Positions 21,314 through 33,424 of a DNA stretch of 64,000 nt are shown here, in pieces. Source of the stretch: Acanthosepion lycidas (Eukaryota > Mollusca > Cephalopoda > Sepiida > Sepiidae). The notes beneath the pieces are model-generated. The model saw only the letters and a list, made by a program, of their open reading frames with translations. It made no database searches and was not told the origin of the DNA. A program made the position numbers and the translations under genes. Position 1 is the stretch's first letter; each line of letters starts with the position of its first letter. The stretch covers positions 35,726,413 through 35,790,412 of the forward strand of contig OZ010593.1 of the NCBI GenBank assembly GCA_963932145.1, written 5' to 3'.

Positions 21314-21645
21314 TTGACTCTCCGGTCGAATTCGACGTATGAGGGTCAAGCAGATCAGTTCCCAGGAAACCGACAGCCCGACAACAGCACATGAGATTTG
21401 ATTATAGTGGTGAAGGTTTCGTGCTGGACCATCCACGCTTTTTGAAGGGCCGAATACAGAGACCTGGTGCACTACGTGCCACAGGGTCCCCAAACGACCC
21501 TCCGCAGGTTTTGAATTCAGAGTTGTCCTTCTCCTAGACCAGTTGCCATCCAAGGCTATAGAACCCAGTCTCTCATGCTATTTACCCATAGCTGGATGGA
21601 GCAGAAAAGGATTCACACCTTTCCCAAGGGTATTAGCACGTAAGT
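21312..21645 (-). mobile_element. tRNA-SINE body (headless copy)
   Basis: On the minus strand: CCTTGGGAAAGGTGTGAATCC, ATAGCATGAGAGACTGGGTT, CTATAGCCTTGGATGGCAAC, then CCTGTGGCACGTAGTGCACC and ATCCACGCT-type blocks. The first part matches the body after the tRNA head at 24420-24535; the second matches 31340-31500 (plus). The tRNA-like head is missing, and the 3' end runs into (TA)n. Confidence 0.75.
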
Positions 21646-21721
21646 GAATTAAATTAATTTGACTGGAATTAGAACATATATAAGAGATTGACATATATAT
21701 ATGGATATATATAGAGAGAAT

Positions 21722-21724
<3 letters not shown>

Positions 21725-21768
<44 letters not shown>

Positions 21769-21797
21769 TAGATAGATACAACTATATATATACATAC

Positions 21798-21832
<35 letters not shown>

Positions 21833-21839
21833 CGTATCA

Positions 21840-21890
<51 letters not shown>

Positions 21891-21896
21891 TAGATG

Positions 21897-21934
<38 letters not shown>

Positions 21935-21963
21935 CACAGAGAGAGAGACACACACACACATAT
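21725..21963. repeat. TA, GATA, TG and CA microsatellites
   Basis: (TA)n at 21728-21765 and 21841-21888, (GATA)n at 21889-21935, short TG and CA runs. Confidence 0.95.
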
Positions 21964-21974
21964 ATTGTTTAACC

Positions 21975-22435
21975 TTGGTTCTGGGTAAGACGATAAACTA
22001 CATCCACGTCCTGGGTAAGACAATAGACTATGCCCAACAGCAACGCGTTGCACTACCTCTTAATTGCTGGTGTTCCCAAGTCTACTTTTACCCGGGGTGC
22101 TAGCCCTGTTAGGGTCCCAGCTATGGGCAAATAGTTAACCCCGAAACTGGGGTGAAATAACTATGAAGGCGTAAAAATAGGTCTTATTATATTACCAGAA
22201 ATACTTTGCAAAAATTATTACCAGGAATAATATTTTAGAGAAAAAATTATTACAAGCTACACGTTATTACCAGAAATCCATTTTAAAAAAATATTACCAG
22301 CCATGCTTTTTTGAATATTACCAGCTATACATTTTTGTAAAAAATATTACCAGGAATAAAAATTTTGTCTGCCTTAAATAACGAATATAGGATGATATGC
22401 CGTAAAACAAATTAAACCAATCCAAACCGAACTTG
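21975..22435 (+). mobile_element. Family C repeat, copy 1
   Basis: Order of blocks: CTGGGTAAGACGATAAACTA, ACCTCTTAATTGCTGGTGTTC, CCTGTTAGGGTCCCAGCTATGGG, then about six subrepeats of about 33 bases built on ATTACCAG-AATACATTTT, then GGATGATATGCCGTAAAACA and an AAACC-rich end. No coding capacity. Other copies: 29975-30385 and 41693-42115 (minus), 62895-63320 (plus). Confidence 0.8.
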
Positions 22436-22439
22436 GTTT

Positions 22440-22830
22440 AGAAAGGAGAAACTCATTCCCACGTCACGCCGGAACTGTAAGAACGTTTTGGATTTCAAAA
22501 TACTTTGAAATAGAAGTTTCCAATACATGGACCAAAGCGGCTCGATCCCTGCTCGTATGGGAATTTAGTATGAGGCATACTGAACGTTCAACCACCTTCC
22601 AGTTCACCAAATCTCACGCCAATGGATTTTTTGCTGAAGGGGAGACCTAAAAGATAATGTTTATCACGAAAAACCGACAACAATCGATGAAATGAAAACC
22701 ACCAGTGAAAGAAAATGCGCCTAAATCCCAAATGACGTGCTTAATGCAACAGTATGAAACTGCGTTATCGTCAGTCTCGCGATGGGAACGGATATCAGTT
22801 TGAACACGTGCGAATTCTGCAAATAATTAC
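22440..22830 (+). pseudogene. Tc1/mariner transposase C-terminal fragment
   Basis: Plus-strand frames give SSPNLTPMDFLLKG (equivalent to the conserved PD-x-x-P-x-DF block before the last catalytic residue; its Asp is Asn here), then DNVYHEKPTTIDEMK and IPNDVLNA with stops. This is the C-terminal fifth of a mariner-superfamily transposase. It abuts the AAACC-rich end of family C. Confidence 0.7.
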
Positions 22831-23099
22831 TCTTTTATTCTGCTTGCTTTGAATTATAAATCTTTCGTATACTTCAGTGATACTGTATCAATAAGAATTC
22901 AATATAAACCCGTTCCCTCTCTCCCCATATATATATATATAAGAAAAAAACTCATAGAGACAAAGAGAGAAAGAATTTAAGAGAGAAAAGAAGAGAAGAT
23001 GTCACTAATTTTCTTTGTAAAAAAAAAACTAGAAAAAGACGCTGTTATTTTGCTTTACTTTGAAAATGTTATTTTGGGGGTTCATAAAGATTATAATGT

Positions 23100-23225
23100 T
23101 TGATATAAATTTGAATGTCTCTATTTAAATTTTATTAAATTATTTGCTCTGGATTTACATTGAGCTCTCTGAATTTTATCCTCCTTAGGTTTACCTATAC
23201 GGATTACCTAGTTTTTCATAAATAA

Positions 23226-23278
<53 letters not shown>

Positions 23279-23285
23279 CTCTCCC
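23100..23285 (+). mobile_element. Family G repeat with (TCTA)n tail
   Basis: GCTCTGGATTTACATTGAGCTCTC, ATCCTCCTTAGGTTTACC and ATACGGATTACCTAG lead into (ATCT)n. The inverse complement of the same sequence, with the same tail, lies at 31545-31700. Confidence 0.8.
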
Positions 23286-23312
23286 TCTCTCTCTCTATAT
23301 ATATATATATAT
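23224..23312. repeat. (ATCT)n, (CT)n and (TA)n microsatellites
   Basis: Tail of family G followed by short CT and TA runs. Confidence 0.95.
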
Positions 23313-24338
23313 GCTTGCTAAAAATATCATGATTATTCGCGAAAGTCACTAGTCTTCTGCCAAATTACAGTAATATCTTTTGTATTCTTAGCTAAATTGC
23401 ATTTTTGTGAACCCCACGTTGAAAGTGTAAGGAAATGACTTATCGTTTGTATCTATTGCCGTGTGTTTGATCCTCCCCAAATCCCCTACATTTGTGAACA
23501 AGGAAAATTCATATAGAATTTTCAAATCATTTTAGTTCTCTGCTTTTAAGAATTACTTTATGACGACTATTTCTTTCAATTCTCACTCTAAAATCTTTCT
23601 TTTTTTTTTTTTTTGAATAATTTTCTCTTTCGATATCAGATTATTATAATAAATTTCCGGTGGGATTTACACGACAATTCTCTAACTTTTGAATCAAGTT
23701 TCATCATGAGAGCGTTTTACTGGTTAAGCTACGAAACTATTTTCAATTTACAATTTTCGCCATACATCTATATTTTTTATTCTTCAGTTTCCACTTGGTC
23801 GACATATGTCGCTTATTCACTCTAGTAGGAATAGATATAAAAAAGAAATACTGATTTTCTTGAATGGAGACTTCACCCCTGTGTCGTTTCTTCTTTTCAT
23901 CGTATTTTCTACATTTTAATGAAATTTTCAGATGTTTATTGTACAACAATTATCTGGGCAGAAAAAAAAAAAAAACTTCATTAAGAATACCAAGCCTTCA
24001 AAAATTTAAAAACTTAGACTACAATTAGTTTTCAAATTGTCTGATTTGTAGCTTTGTAATTTACTTTTAGCATTATTAAATGCATGCAGAAACTACAAGT
24101 TAGCCTGTCGAGGTATTTACAATTTTGTCAGAGCAAGGTACCATTTTCACTAATTTTGTATTGTTCTCACCAGAAATAATAATTATTATGAAGATATATT
24201 TTGTCTGGTTTCTTAACAGGAGTGAAGTATCAGAAATAATTATATAAAGAATCAATTGATACATAATACATACATTTTTATATCTGTGTTCTATCAGGAA
24301 TTCACTCCGTCATTAAATATTATTGACAAATAGTCTAA
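23313..24338. other. Unassigned stretch
   Basis: AT-rich, several poly-T and poly-A runs; small frames at 23613-23949 have no motif. No gene seen. Confidence 0.5.
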
Positions 24339-24545
24339 GCACGATGGAGTAATGGATAGCGGCTCGGATTGAGGAATCGGAGAACCGAGTTCGAATTCCA
24401 GTCGAATCCATTACATTCGCTAACGTGTTAATATCCTTGGGAAAGGTATGAATCCTCCTCTTCTCCCCTCGAGTTATGGATAAATAGCAGGACAGACCGG
24501 GTTCTATAGCCTTGGATGGCAACTGGTCTCCAACTGAAAGAAATG
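24339..24545 (+). mobile_element. tRNA-derived SINE with intact pol III promoter boxes
   Basis: Head of about 70 bases: A box TAATGGATAGCGGCTCGG and B box GAGTTCGAATTCC (24387-24399). Then the body CCTTGGGAAAGGTATGAATCC, TAAATAGCAGGACAG, CTATAGCCTTGGATGGCAAC. A copy in the other orientation is at 53866-54190. Transcription would be by RNA polymerase III from the internal boxes; mobilisation would need a LINE. Confidence 0.85.
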
Positions 24546-25039
24546 GCAACATACTGCGGGAAAAAAATTGCCTCGTCAGTCATATGTCGTCAGTCTATAT
24601 AAGGCAAAATATATCTTTGTTAAGAATAATCAAGCTTAGTCTCCTCTTGTTTCGTTACTCTCCTCTTTGAGAAAAGTATCTCTCTTTACTGGGACTATAA
24701 AAGGACACTATACGCGAACATTCTGTTTTCAGTTAAATAAAGTTTTCTTAAAGCCTACGCATACGTACTTTTGTCATTACAACCTTATCACACTTCAAAG
24801 AATTTCCCTAAAAAAATACATACAAATATTCCAGCGTCCTTCTCATTTTTCGAAAAAAAATGTTCTCTTATTGGATTTCCATCTACTGTCTCATCTTATC
24901 CGCCTAAAACTTGTAAACACTAATGTATGCTGGGTCGGCTGATAGACATGATTTTACCAAAATATATTGCAATGTTGGTGAGCATGTGGCAGCACAAACA
25001 TTCGAAATGTTTGGAAGTTTTCTGAAAAATAATTAGTCA
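24546..25039. other. Unassigned stretch
   Basis: A 91-codon frame at 24667-24942 has no recognisable motif. Confidence 0.45.
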
Positions 25040-25660
25040 CTATCAAGTGCCAAAAAAGGAAGAAAGTATGGTCATTAGTAAGGAGAAAAGCCAGAGATTC
25101 GAATTACAAAGCAGGTGCAGAAGTTCAAATATCTGGGAAGATGGAAATGTGACACCGACATAGGAATATAGTAGCGGAAGAGGCATTCCAAAATTAAGCA
25201 AGCTTCTGAAAAACAGAAAATAATCATTAGAAACAAAGAAAAGAGTACTGGCTGATCGTGTGGTATCCATGCTTCTGCATGGCAGTGAAAGTTGGACAAG
25301 TTCCCTAAGGGTGAGGTGAAAAAAACTAGAGGTAGCAGAAATGTGGTTCTGTAGAAGAAATGGAAGTTTCCATGAACGGAATAAGTAAGCAACAAGGAAG
25401 ACTTTTAAAAATGTCAACAGAAAAAAATAATTATACGCAAAACCAGGAAAAGAAAGCTGAAATCTTTTGGACGAATAATGAGGAAGGAAGGTTTGAAAAA
25501 CTTTGCCATGACGGGGCATATTGAAGGCAAGGGATGAGTTTGTATGCGTGGGTGACTGAATAGGGGACGGGGCGGTAGCAAAGAAAAAAACCAGCTAAGA
25601 GCCAAATGAGACAGAATATTGCGAAGAACCATGGTCGCATGTCCTAAAGGGACGCGGCAA
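25040..25660 (+). pseudogene. LINE family 2 copy, 3' end
   Basis: Plus-strand frames give RKLSK-type segment and KKRVLADRVVSMLLHGSESW, KKLEVAEMWFCRR, ISKQQGRLLKMSTEKNN, RKLKSFGRIMRKEGLKNFAM and, at the end, LRRTMVACPKGTRQ, with frameshifts between. This matches the RT thumb and C-terminal region seen at 10950-11830. The very 3' end runs into a (GAA)n tail, a usual feature of LINEs that end in a microsatellite. Minus-strand frames at 25043-25640 are antisense. Confidence 0.8.
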
Positions 25661-25951
25661 GAAGAAGAAGAAGAAGCGGAGGAGGAGGAGAAGGAAGAAG
25701 AAGAAGAGGAGGAGGAGGAAGATGAAGAAGAAGAAGCGGAGGAGGAGGAGGAGAAGGAAGAAGAAGAAGAGGAGGAGGAAGATGAAGAAGAAGAAGAGGA
25801 GGATGAGGAAGATGAAGAAGAAGAAGAAGAAGCGGAGGAGGAGGATAAGAAGAAGAAGAAGCGGAGGAGGAAGAGAAGGAAGAAGAGGAGGAGGAGGAAG
25901 ATGAAGAAGAAGAAGCGGAGGAGGAGGAGAAGGAAGAAGAAGAAGAAGAAG
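25661..25951 (+). repeat. (GAA/GGA)n tail expanded to 290 bases
   Basis: GAAGAA and GGAGGA blocks with GCG and GAT interruptions in a repeating superpattern (GAAGAAGAAGCGGAGGAGGA). Directly continues the LINE 3' end. Glu-rich and Ser/Pro-rich frames here are artefacts. Confidence 0.97.
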
Positions 25952-27025
25952 AACTTATTCTTGTACTATTAATTTTCTTTCGTTGATGTCTACACGCGAT
26001 CAGTATTTTCAAAAGTTATGTTTGTTTCAATGGGTAACGAGCAACGGTACGGAAATTTTATTCCGGTTCCCATATTGACTTATCTTCGAAAGACTTTCTA
26101 ATCTTTCCAGTCGTTTCTGCAGAGGAATATCTAATTTTCAAATAAAGCTTCACGGATATTTGCTAATCACCATACTCAGTCATTGTGAATCCTAAGGTCA
26201 GACTGTGTATAATATCACTCAGTGACGTCAAAATGACGCGTGAGTAATCACACGCAATTGACTGTGCACGCATGCGCAGTAACAACCATCTGATTAGTTG
26301 CCAAGTTACATCATCTTCTCAACGGATTTTCAATATATGCAAATGTATGAATACTTTTCGAACAAACGGCGTAACATTTATGGTTACCCCAAATTCTTGA
26401 ATATTAAACGAACGGATTACTTTCTCTAGAAAATGAAATTATCAAAGCCAGAAGTAAGTAGTGACATCCAATGATGTTCGTTAAACGAGCTGGACGTTTG
26501 AAAAATGATCCCTTAATTGAGCTTGACAGCTCGAAGAATACGTATTCTTATCTATATCGTTCCTTGTATCAGTCTAAAACGAGTGCGGCTGGGAGCTGTG
26601 AATAATGACTTTCCCTAATCAAGTTGACAAGAAAAAGAAATTCACACTCTATAAAAGAGGAACCGTTTGGCCTGTTTTCATCTACGCGAACGCTGCAAGT
26701 GTTGAACCATATTTGATTGTCCTCTCTTTCATTCTTCATTACCAAAATCTAGTATCAGCGGCGCCATGTTCCTGTTGAACGGTGGACATGTATATTCCAC
26801 ACTCATTCCTTCAGCTGGATTTGTTGTGCGCAACTTTTTAACAAAGTCGTCAGTTTTGAAGCTGCCATTATTTTTGCATCAAGCCAGAGCGATCACACAA
26901 GAATTGCCATAAAAATGTCTATCCTTGTGCGATCTCAAGGGGTAACCTAAATTATATTATAATTTAAAATGCATATATTCAATAAGAGACTGTTTAACTG
27001 TTGTGTTATGTCAGTCCTATTTTTT
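25952..27025. other. Unassigned stretch with promoter-like motifs
   Basis: A perfect CRE palindrome TGACGTCA (26223-26230), an NRF1-like GCACGCATGCGCAGT (26266-26280) and TATAAAAG (26650-26657) occur in this order on the plus strand. Downstream the best frame from 26766 is 43 codons and unrecognised. Possible regulatory DNA; not demonstrated. Confidence 0.3.
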
Positions 27026-27760
27026 TATTAATTTCACCCCAAGTAAGGCAATAAGGCCACTAAGCCGCAAAGGGTTACTGAGTGCAAAATAATATAAGAA
27101 AATTATTAAGTAGAGAGCACATTAGAGAGAGAACAATAAAAAGTTAAACAGGGAGAACAATAAAAGAACAGGAATTAAAAAGACAAGATAACGATTGACA
27201 TTGCATTTAAATTTTTGAAGATAAAATTTCACTGGAAATTAAGAGAGCGGAAGTGTATTTCACAAGTGAAACGTGCATGAAAAGAAACTGTTAGCATAGA
27301 ACTTACGGTTACAACTAGCAATTTAAACTGCATTATTATGAGAGTTGGCAATTTAATACTGTGTTTAATTTGTAAAGTCGAGCTATCAAAAAGGAAAGCT
27401 CATCAGAACAATTACCATGGTAATATTTATGAAAAAGGCACAGGAAATCTACATTACGGTGGTGGGAAAGGGACTGAAGCTGAGATATCAGGTCAGGACC
27501 GATGATATTGCAGATTCTTCTTTGGATTTTATTAAATATTTCTAAATACATAGCAGAAGCATCAGACCAGATGTGACAGCAGTATTCAATGCATGGTTGA
27601 ATTGTAGACATAAAAGTGTAGGATAGATTCTGGTGTGTGAAATTATCTAGCACGACACAGTGAAACAACTTTCCTAGCAGCGGATCTAGCAACTGGTTCA
27701 ATATAACCATTCCCGTCCCTGTCAGTGGAAAATATTAGTCTGAGAAGGTGCAATGATTTC
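27026..27760 (-). pseudogene. Jockey-like LINE 3' end, longest copy
   Basis: On the minus strand a clean frame of 124 codons (27710-27336) contains IQPCIEYCCHIWSDAS, IQRRICNIIG, LQSLSHHRNVDFLCLFHKYY and GNCSDELSFLI. It is followed by FYANSFFSCTFHL and FKCNVNRYL across stops. This is the domain after the RT in jockey-type LINEs. It ends near 27026 with TTGGGGTGAAATT, the same 3' end as the copies at 28042 and 33432. It is 5'-truncated, typical of incomplete reverse transcription. Confidence 0.82.
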
Positions 27761-27810
27761 TCCTATATGGCCCGCCAGCATAGCAATGAATTATGTACAA
27801 TCTTCTCACA

Positions 27811-28022
27811 GATGAAGAAGAGACTTGAGGCCACAGAAATGTGTTTATACTGAAGGATTGAGTATAAACATATTATACTGAAGTTTTAAGCAAAATAAAA
27901 CAAATCGGAAGCTTATGCGTCACAAAGAGACAGTTTAAATTTCTAGGCAGCGTAATGAGAAATATATAATACTCGCAGAATATATTTAAGTCAAGAGAGA
28001 CAGAAGACGGCAGCGAACGACC
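27811..28022 (+). pseudogene. LINE family 2 fragment
   Basis: The plus strand gives MKKRLEATEMCLY and, after frameshifts, RQFKFLGSVMRN; both belong to the region seen at 25300-25500. Lies between two jockey-like copies of opposite strand. Confidence 0.6.
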
Positions 28023-28041
28023 TTTTTTCTTTTTTTATATT

Positions 28042-28480
28042 TTTAATCATTTCACCCCAAGCAAGGCGGAAATGCCACTTGTGCCCAGAGCCAGAGGGTT
28101 ACAAACATTGAAAGTGAGAGAAAAGATTGAATATAGGAAGGGTTAAGGAAAGGACAAAAGATGAACGGGTATCAAGAAGATAGAAGATGACGATTGACGT
28201 TGCATTTAACTTTATGAAGTTTGTATTTATCACGGAACAAGTAAATAGAACAGAGTCCCAAGGACTTGCGAGAAAATAAAGTGTTGGCGTAGAAGTAGCA
28301 GTTGCATTTAGGTATTTCAACAATAAAAAGGTGGGACGTAGATGCCAATCTACCAGCACGCTTAAATTCATGTGCCATAAGGGAAATTCTCGTCAGAGGA
28401 GTTGCTTCTGAGTATATTTGTAGAAAACACGTAGAGAAGCCAATCCACGTCGGTGAGAAATTGCTAGCTACCTAACAAGC
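28042..28480 (-). pseudogene. Jockey-like LINE 3' end, second copy
   Basis: Minus strand gives MAHEFKRAGRLAS, CNCYFYANTLFSRKSLGL and KLHKVKCNVNRHLLSS, ending in TTGGGGTGAAAT at 28042. Same 3' terminus as 27026 and 33432; shorter 5'. Confidence 0.75.

Positions 28481-29827
<1,347 letters not shown>

Positions 29828-29866
<39 letters not shown>
29828..29866. repeat. (TA)n array
   Basis: About 39 bases of TA. Confidence 0.95.
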
Positions 29867-29868
<2 letters not shown>

Positions 29869-29974
29869 TACTAAAGGGGTGTCGTTGGAAAAGAAATACT
29901 TCGGCGAAATAAATAAGAGGATGAACGCAAATTGAAGAAAAGAATGACTCTTCTTGTAGCAACGGAAATAATAT

Positions 29975-30385
29975 GTTTGTATGTTTGTTCGTTTAGCGGC
30001 ATATCAGCTCCTTATGCCGAAATTTAATTTTCTTGGGAGCATTAATAATTTCTTTTACAAAAATATGTTGCTGGTAATTTTATGTTTCAAAAAATTCATT
30101 GCTCATAATTTTTTATTCATTTATTACAAAAATGTATTCCAGGTAATTGTTTACTATGAAAATCTATTGCTGGTACTTTTACTATGTTTATACTTTCATA
30201 GTGTTTTGGCCCCAGTCAGAGGGTTAACTATTTACTAACAGCTGCTACCACCCCGGGTCAAAGTGGACCCGGGAAAAAATATCAATTAGAAGGTGATGCC
30301 ACGCTACTCAAAATCTTCCAATCAGACGCTATGCTGCCGGATGCAGTTTATCGTCATACCCAGGACGGCAACAGAAAGACTCTAA
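29975..30385 (-). mobile_element. Family C repeat, copy 2
   Basis: Inverse complement of the 21975 unit: GCGGCATATCA end, then subrepeats built on TGCTGGTAATTTT, then GGTTAACTATTT, ACCACCCCGGGTC, ATCAATTAGAAGGTG and GTTTATCGTCATACCCAG. Confidence 0.8.
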
Positions 30386-30999
30386 ACTACGTGAGTTTGG
30401 CTAAAGTAGCTTACCTGTATCTTTAATGTTAGCCAAAAGAATCATGTGACTGCAAGATTACTAGTTAGGTTACGAATTGAATTTTAACCACTGCAGAAAA
30501 AAGATTCTCTGTGTTTAAGAAAATATATGATTTAAAAAGAAATTACCTGTGTATACTGGGACCTCTTGCTTTTTGCGTAGAAAACTGATCATAAAATCTA
30601 ACACTATGTCCGAGTATGTACGGTATAATAGCTAGCCACTCATTTCCGAGCATTTACTAAGGCGGTTAGCCAATCTCTGTTGCAGTCGACTGCTCAGGCA
30701 TATTTGTGTTTTGTTCAACACCCAAAGAGCCCACCTGTAGCTTATACGGTAACTATACTTAGTGAATCATATTTACACTTTCTGGGAGATAACGCATTAT
30801 CTGGGGTGATCAACAATCTGAAAACGACTGATACACCAAAATCCTCGGTCTCAGTGACTTGAGACTTCGTGCTGTCTAAGCCATTAACAGCTTCAAAATA
30901 GATCCGTCTACCAAACTACACTGAAAAATCTTGGATCAACCTGTAGTATGATTTTCAGGCAAATTCTTAATATTAAAAAAATTGCCTCCCTGACAAATC
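30386..30999. other. Unassigned stretch
   Basis: A 60-codon frame at 30680-30862 has no motif. Nothing else recognised. Confidence 0.45.
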
Positions 31000-31165
31000 G
31001 ACTATGGTGAGATTCGAAACCGGGTGTCATTTTCGGAAAGCTAACCACTTATGAAAGTCAGAATACCACTCCGCCATATGCATTGTCGTGATAAGGCATA
31101 TATTTAGATAATAGATAGTTAAAGTTGTTGACGCGAGTACACACTGTAACTTGAAATACAAGGAT
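31000..31165 (-). mobile_element. tRNA-like SINE head plus dispersed repeat
   Basis: The minus strand at 31085-31005 reads GGCGGAGTGGTATTCTGAC, GTGGTTAGC and the B-box-like GGTTTCGAATCTC. Bases 31055-31165 match 17255-17380. Probably a tRNA-derived SINE in which the head is degenerate. Confidence 0.45.
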
Positions 31166-31226
31166 TTAATCAATCTATCTGTGACACAAAACAAACAAAC
31201 AAACACTATTTTTACTATTTTTCCAT

Positions 31227-31325
31227 ATAGACAAAAAAAAAATAGTTCTCACCAGTCGAGGTGCAACTAAATGCACCGAAACGAGGTTGCCCCTTTGTAG
31301 TGAGTAAATTGTTTTTTGTCAATAT
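31227..31325 (+). mobile_element. Inverted-repeat element carrying hammerhead-like fold
   Basis: TATAGACAAAAAA (31225) and TTTTTTGTCAATAT (31311) form an outer stem around the ribozyme-like block. Homologous to 17889-17985. Immediately followed by a SINE at 31326. Confidence 0.65.
31248..31304 (+). ncRNA. Hammerhead-ribozyme-like fold, copy HH4
   Basis: 57 nt. Stem I CTCAC (31248-31252) with GTGAG (31300-31304), 5 bp. Core CAGTCGA in place of CUGANGA (two changed residues). Stem II GGTGCA with TGCACC, 6 perfect bp, loop ACTAAA. Then GAA, stem III ACGAGG with CTTTGT (6 bp including G-U), and the cleavage triplet GTA before stem I. Geometry is complete; the core changes argue against activity. 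Confidence 0.6.
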
Positions 31326-31518
31326 GTCTGCGGGGGGTTGTTTACGGACTTGTGGCACGTAGTCCACCAGGTCTCTGTGTTCGATCCTTTAAAAAGTATG
31401 GATGGTCCTGTACAAAGTTTTCACCACTATAATCAAATGATATGTGCTGGTGACTGTGCTCTCGGCTACAAGTAACTTGGCTGCTTGACTTTCATCCGTC
31501 GAATACGGCGGGTATCCA
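31326..31518 (+). mobile_element. SINE 3' body, plus orientation
   Basis: CTTGTGGCACGTAGTCCACCAGGTC, GTATGGATGGTCCTG and CACCACTATAATCAAAT match 21380-21480 in inverse. Ends in (TA)n then (GATA)n. Confidence 0.75.
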
Positions 31519-31538
31519 CTACATATATATATATATAT

Positions 31539-31587
<49 letters not shown>
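31519..31587. repeat. (TA)n and (GATA)n
   Basis: About 20 bases of TA, then about twelve GATA units shared with the family G tail. Confidence 0.95.
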
Positions 31588-31589
<2 letters not shown>

Positions 31590-31720
31590 TTTAGTTTATG
31601 CAAACTTAGGTAATCCGTATGGGTAGATCCGAGGAGGATGATATCCGGAGAGCTCAATGTAAAATTCAGAGCAGATATGTTTGAATAAAAATAGACCAAG
31701 TTATGGTTCCATGTAATAAA
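31588..31720 (-). mobile_element. Family G repeat, minus copy
   Basis: Inverse of 23100-23285: AGGTAATCCGTATGGGTAGA, GAGGAGGATGATATCCGGAGAGC, TCAATGTAAAATTCAGAGCA. The GATA array at its left is its 3' tail. Confidence 0.8.
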
Positions 31721-32109
31721 TTATTTCACCATAACCCCTTTAACAGGGCTCTGGATCATCAGACTTTACTTCCAAAAATTGAAATGAAAAATGAAAAATG
31801 AAAAGAAATTCCCACATTTTTGACGGACCTCATCAAGTATACGTAAAATTAACGAAGTGAGGAAGTGAGGTGGGAAAGAGGATATGAATGTGTCATATGT
31901 AGCATTTCAAATTCTTATTTTTAATTTTTAACTCCAATGTGTCGGCTAGATGTTGTTCGAATTTATTGTGTCTAGTCTCAAGATATAGATGGCTAATGAG
32001 TGGAGGGGTGGAGACCGACTTTAAAGGAAGAAGCTACACTACTTTCACGAGGGCAGTTTTTCTTTCAAATTTTTTAGACGCTGTTAATTCGCGTTACTTT
32101 AACGGGCAT

Positions 32110-32111
<2 letters not shown>
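31721..32111. other. Unassigned stretch
   Basis: The frame at 31939-32211 ends in simple repeat; no motif recognised. Confidence 0.45.

Positions 32112-32183
<72 letters not shown>
32112..32183. repeat. (TA)n array
   Basis: About 70 bases of TA. Confidence 0.95.
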
Positions 32184-32187
<4 letters not shown>

Positions 32188-32589
32188 GGTATTCAAACTA
32201 TGAATTTATAGCTAAAGGTTATTATTTTGGATCTGTAAAAGATTAAACCAAATGGAGTTGTGAATTTATCATGATTACTTCATTGATATCTTATTATCTA
32301 TCACCTGTTTCTGTTCTCTCGGATGTTATCTGTATTTTCTCGTTCTTACATTAATCTATTGTGAAGTCTTTTACCTTTCCATGAATTCTTCTGAATATGA
32401 TACAAACATGAATTAATTTCATACACGAAAAAGGTAAATAAATAAGCCAATATTTTTGAGTGGACACTGTCTTTAGGATTGTTTTTTCTTCCACTCTTTC
32501 TCCATAACGTATTTTAATATATTACTGATTTATAGGCATTTTAGAACATTATTACAGTATTCTACCTTATTCTATTCAGTAACAGCTTC
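32184..32589. other. Unassigned stretch
   Basis: Nothing recognised. Confidence 0.5.
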
Positions 32590-33300
32590 AATTTTTTTTA
32601 AGAAGACTTGCTCTGCACGTGTCTGACCTTTTCGTCCATTGCGGAACATTTGCATCAACATTCCTTCACAGATTCACAGTGTGAAGTGTACTGATTGATT
32701 GCAAAACTATCCTACACCAAGAAATGGCAAATTAAAACTAGAAATCCTCAAAGCAATGTACATTTTTTTTTTAAATGGAACCGACACTGAATAGAATCAG
32801 CTACGAATACTGTAATAATGTTCTAGGGTACCTATTAGGTTGGTGCAAAAATAATATCCTTTTTTGACGTATTTTTTAACGTCAAAAAACGATATTATTT
32901 TTGCACCAACCTATTGTAAGGGGAACAGTTTTCACGATTTAATACGCGCTTGACTATAACATTCCAACATAAAAAAAAAGTTCCATAATGGATATTTTTT
33001 CACGTTCTAATGAACGCTAAAGAATTACTTTTAAACGCAAAAAAAAAAAAATTCAGTAATACATAGCTACACATAGTTTTTGCCTTACCAGTTACACCCC
33101 TAATGATGAAAGGACTTGGGAAATATAAGTGATTTTTACTGTTACAGTGCATTTCTTACCACATTTGATTGTAATAAACGGGAAAATATTCGGGAATATG
33201 AAAAGATTACGCTAAAAATAAGCAGACATAATGTTTATAATTTATTTAATCAGACATGGTTAAAAGAGAATTTGCTGCCTAAATACTCAAATTTTCAAAT
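32590..33300 (+). mobile_element. Penelope-like element 3' end (copy B) with nested MITE
   Basis: Aligns by eye with 47560-48170 in copy A: the GIY-YIG endonuclease C-terminal region (LALHVSD, then KTILHQE and a stretch ending at AATACTGTAATAATGTTCT), then GTTTTCACGATTTAATACGCG and TTCCATAATGGATA, then the terminal repeat part TTCGGGAATATG, GCAGACATAATGT and TTAATCAGACATGG. Continues with AAAGAGAATTTGCTGCCTAAAT as in the left repeat of copy A (46350). The frame is broken. A MITE interrupts it at 32835-32914. Confidence 0.8.
32835..32914. mobile_element. Palindromic mariner-type MITE, copy 5, nested in a Penelope-like element
   Basis: 80 bp, TTAGGTTGGTGCAAAA ends, arms of about 37 bases with two mismatches, centre TTGACGTATTTTTTAACGTCAA as in copy 1. 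Left TA at 32833-32834; the right target base pair has changed. Copy A of the host element has only CCTATAAAGG at this place, the empty site. Confidence 0.93.
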
Positions 33301-33342
33301 TTATATATATGTGTGTGTGTGTGTGTGTGCTCGCGCGCGCGT
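33300..33342. repeat. TA/(TG)n/(CG)n microsatellite
   Basis: Short TA, TG and CGCG runs after the PLE end. Confidence 0.9.
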
Positions 33343-33424
33343 TTTCCTTAATTTTCGTTTATTCTTTTATTTCTCGCATTCTGACCTACCAATATACACT
33401 ATATTCTCTCGCATCCCGCTTTAT

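Noticed and set aside
25043..25640. Minus-strand frames up to 158 codons with hydrophobic stretches
   Set aside because: Antisense to the LINE family 2 3' end on the plus strand.
25619..26012. Poly-Glu and poly-Ser/Pro frames
   Set aside because: Produced by the (GAA/GGA)n tail.
26866..26884. Single MITE end (ATTATTTTTGCATCAAGCC)
   Set aside because: Resembles one MITE terminus with two mismatches but lacks the partner arm; could be chance in AT-rich DNA.
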